Assembly: GCA_028599075.1 (NCBI GenBank) | Contig: JAQRMW010000121.1 | Span: 1-55,684 of the forward strand | DNA: 55,684 bases | Source: Urechidicola sp. | GTDB lineage: Bacteria; Bacteroidota; Bacteroidia; Flavobacteriales; Flavobacteriaceae | Direction of reading: 5' to 3' | In this document: positions 55,596-55,684 of the stretch, piece by piece | Layout of the letters: each line of letters opens with the position of its first letter | Numbering within the stretch: the first letter of the stretch is position 1 | The notes under the pieces: generated by a model | The model's input: the letters and a program-made list of their open reading frames with translations, nothing else | Database searches by the model: none | Told to the model about the DNA's origin: nothing | Position numbers and translations under genes: made by a program

Positions 55596-55684
55596 TTAAT
55601 TTTAGGGTGCTAATATACAAATTTTTATTTCTATAATTATAACGATATTCACATTCCTTTAAATGTAAAAAGAACTTGTGCTTA

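Overview
The window is AT-rich chromosomal DNA from a member of the Bacteroidota, most likely a marine-type Flavobacteriaceae. The evidence is the gene content: a SecD-SecF fusion, a CcsB-CcsA (ResB-CcsA) fusion, an Hpt-Adk fusion, a GHMP kinase with a GYDIA motif, a two-subunit methylmalonyl-CoA mutase, tandem POT peptide transporters, and DUF6122. Genes lack Shine-Dalgarno sites, and many starts are preceded by the Bacteroidota -7 element TAnnTTTG. No tRNA, rRNA, CRISPR array, transposase, integrase or phage gene was found. The content is mostly core metabolism.

Layout. 1-5000 holds the first half of tryptophan biosynthesis: a leader region, then trpE, a small membrane protein, trpG, trpD and trpC, read to the right. 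4782-6993 holds a GHMP kinase and a BaiN-type flavoprotein. 7075-12458 holds obg, the hpt-adk fusion and secDF on the minus strand. 12672-20912 holds fhs (+), an AlkB-like monooxygenase (-), mdh (-), gyrB (-) and guaA (+). 20954-26621 holds a LysM lipoprotein (+), a TPR membrane protein (-) and the cytochrome c maturation fusion (-). 26785-32132 holds an aldo/keto reductase (+), a small membrane protein (-) and both methylmalonyl-CoA mutase subunits (-). 32269-37870 holds ftsB-like, udk, a frameshifted SGNH-like protein and its MBOAT partner (all -), then comEC (+). 37898-44571 holds four consecutive POT peptide transporters (-). 44797-49063 holds HMG-CoA reductase and then the second half of the trp pathway, trpF-trpB-trpA (+). 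49064-55249 holds an unknown envelope protein, DUF6122, a CDGSH protein (+), a UDG-like protein, an M28 peptidase and a YitT protein.

The most interesting regulatory element is at 68-237. A near-perfect Bacteroidota promoter is followed by a 16-codon leader peptide with three consecutive Trp codons, then mutually exclusive hairpins ending in an intrinsic terminator just before trpE. This is the architecture of ribosome-mediated trp attenuation. The trp genes are split: trpC and trpF, normally adjacent, lie about 41 kb apart. Mevalonate-pathway genes sit at both breakpoints (GHMP kinase after trpC, HMG-CoA reductase before trpF), which suggests a rearrangement that removed trpFBA from leader control.

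The second theme is repeats. Short palindromic repeats of several families fill most intergenic gaps, and related sequences also lie in frame inside genes: TrpF (three places), the TrpG C-terminus, a UDG-like protein, and a tandem repeat in the methylmalonyl-CoA mutase N-terminus. Other points to check are an AlkB-like enzyme with Tyr at one of the nine His ligand positions, a poly-A frameshift in the SGNH-like gene, and a pair of inverted copies of a 150-200 bp dispersed element.
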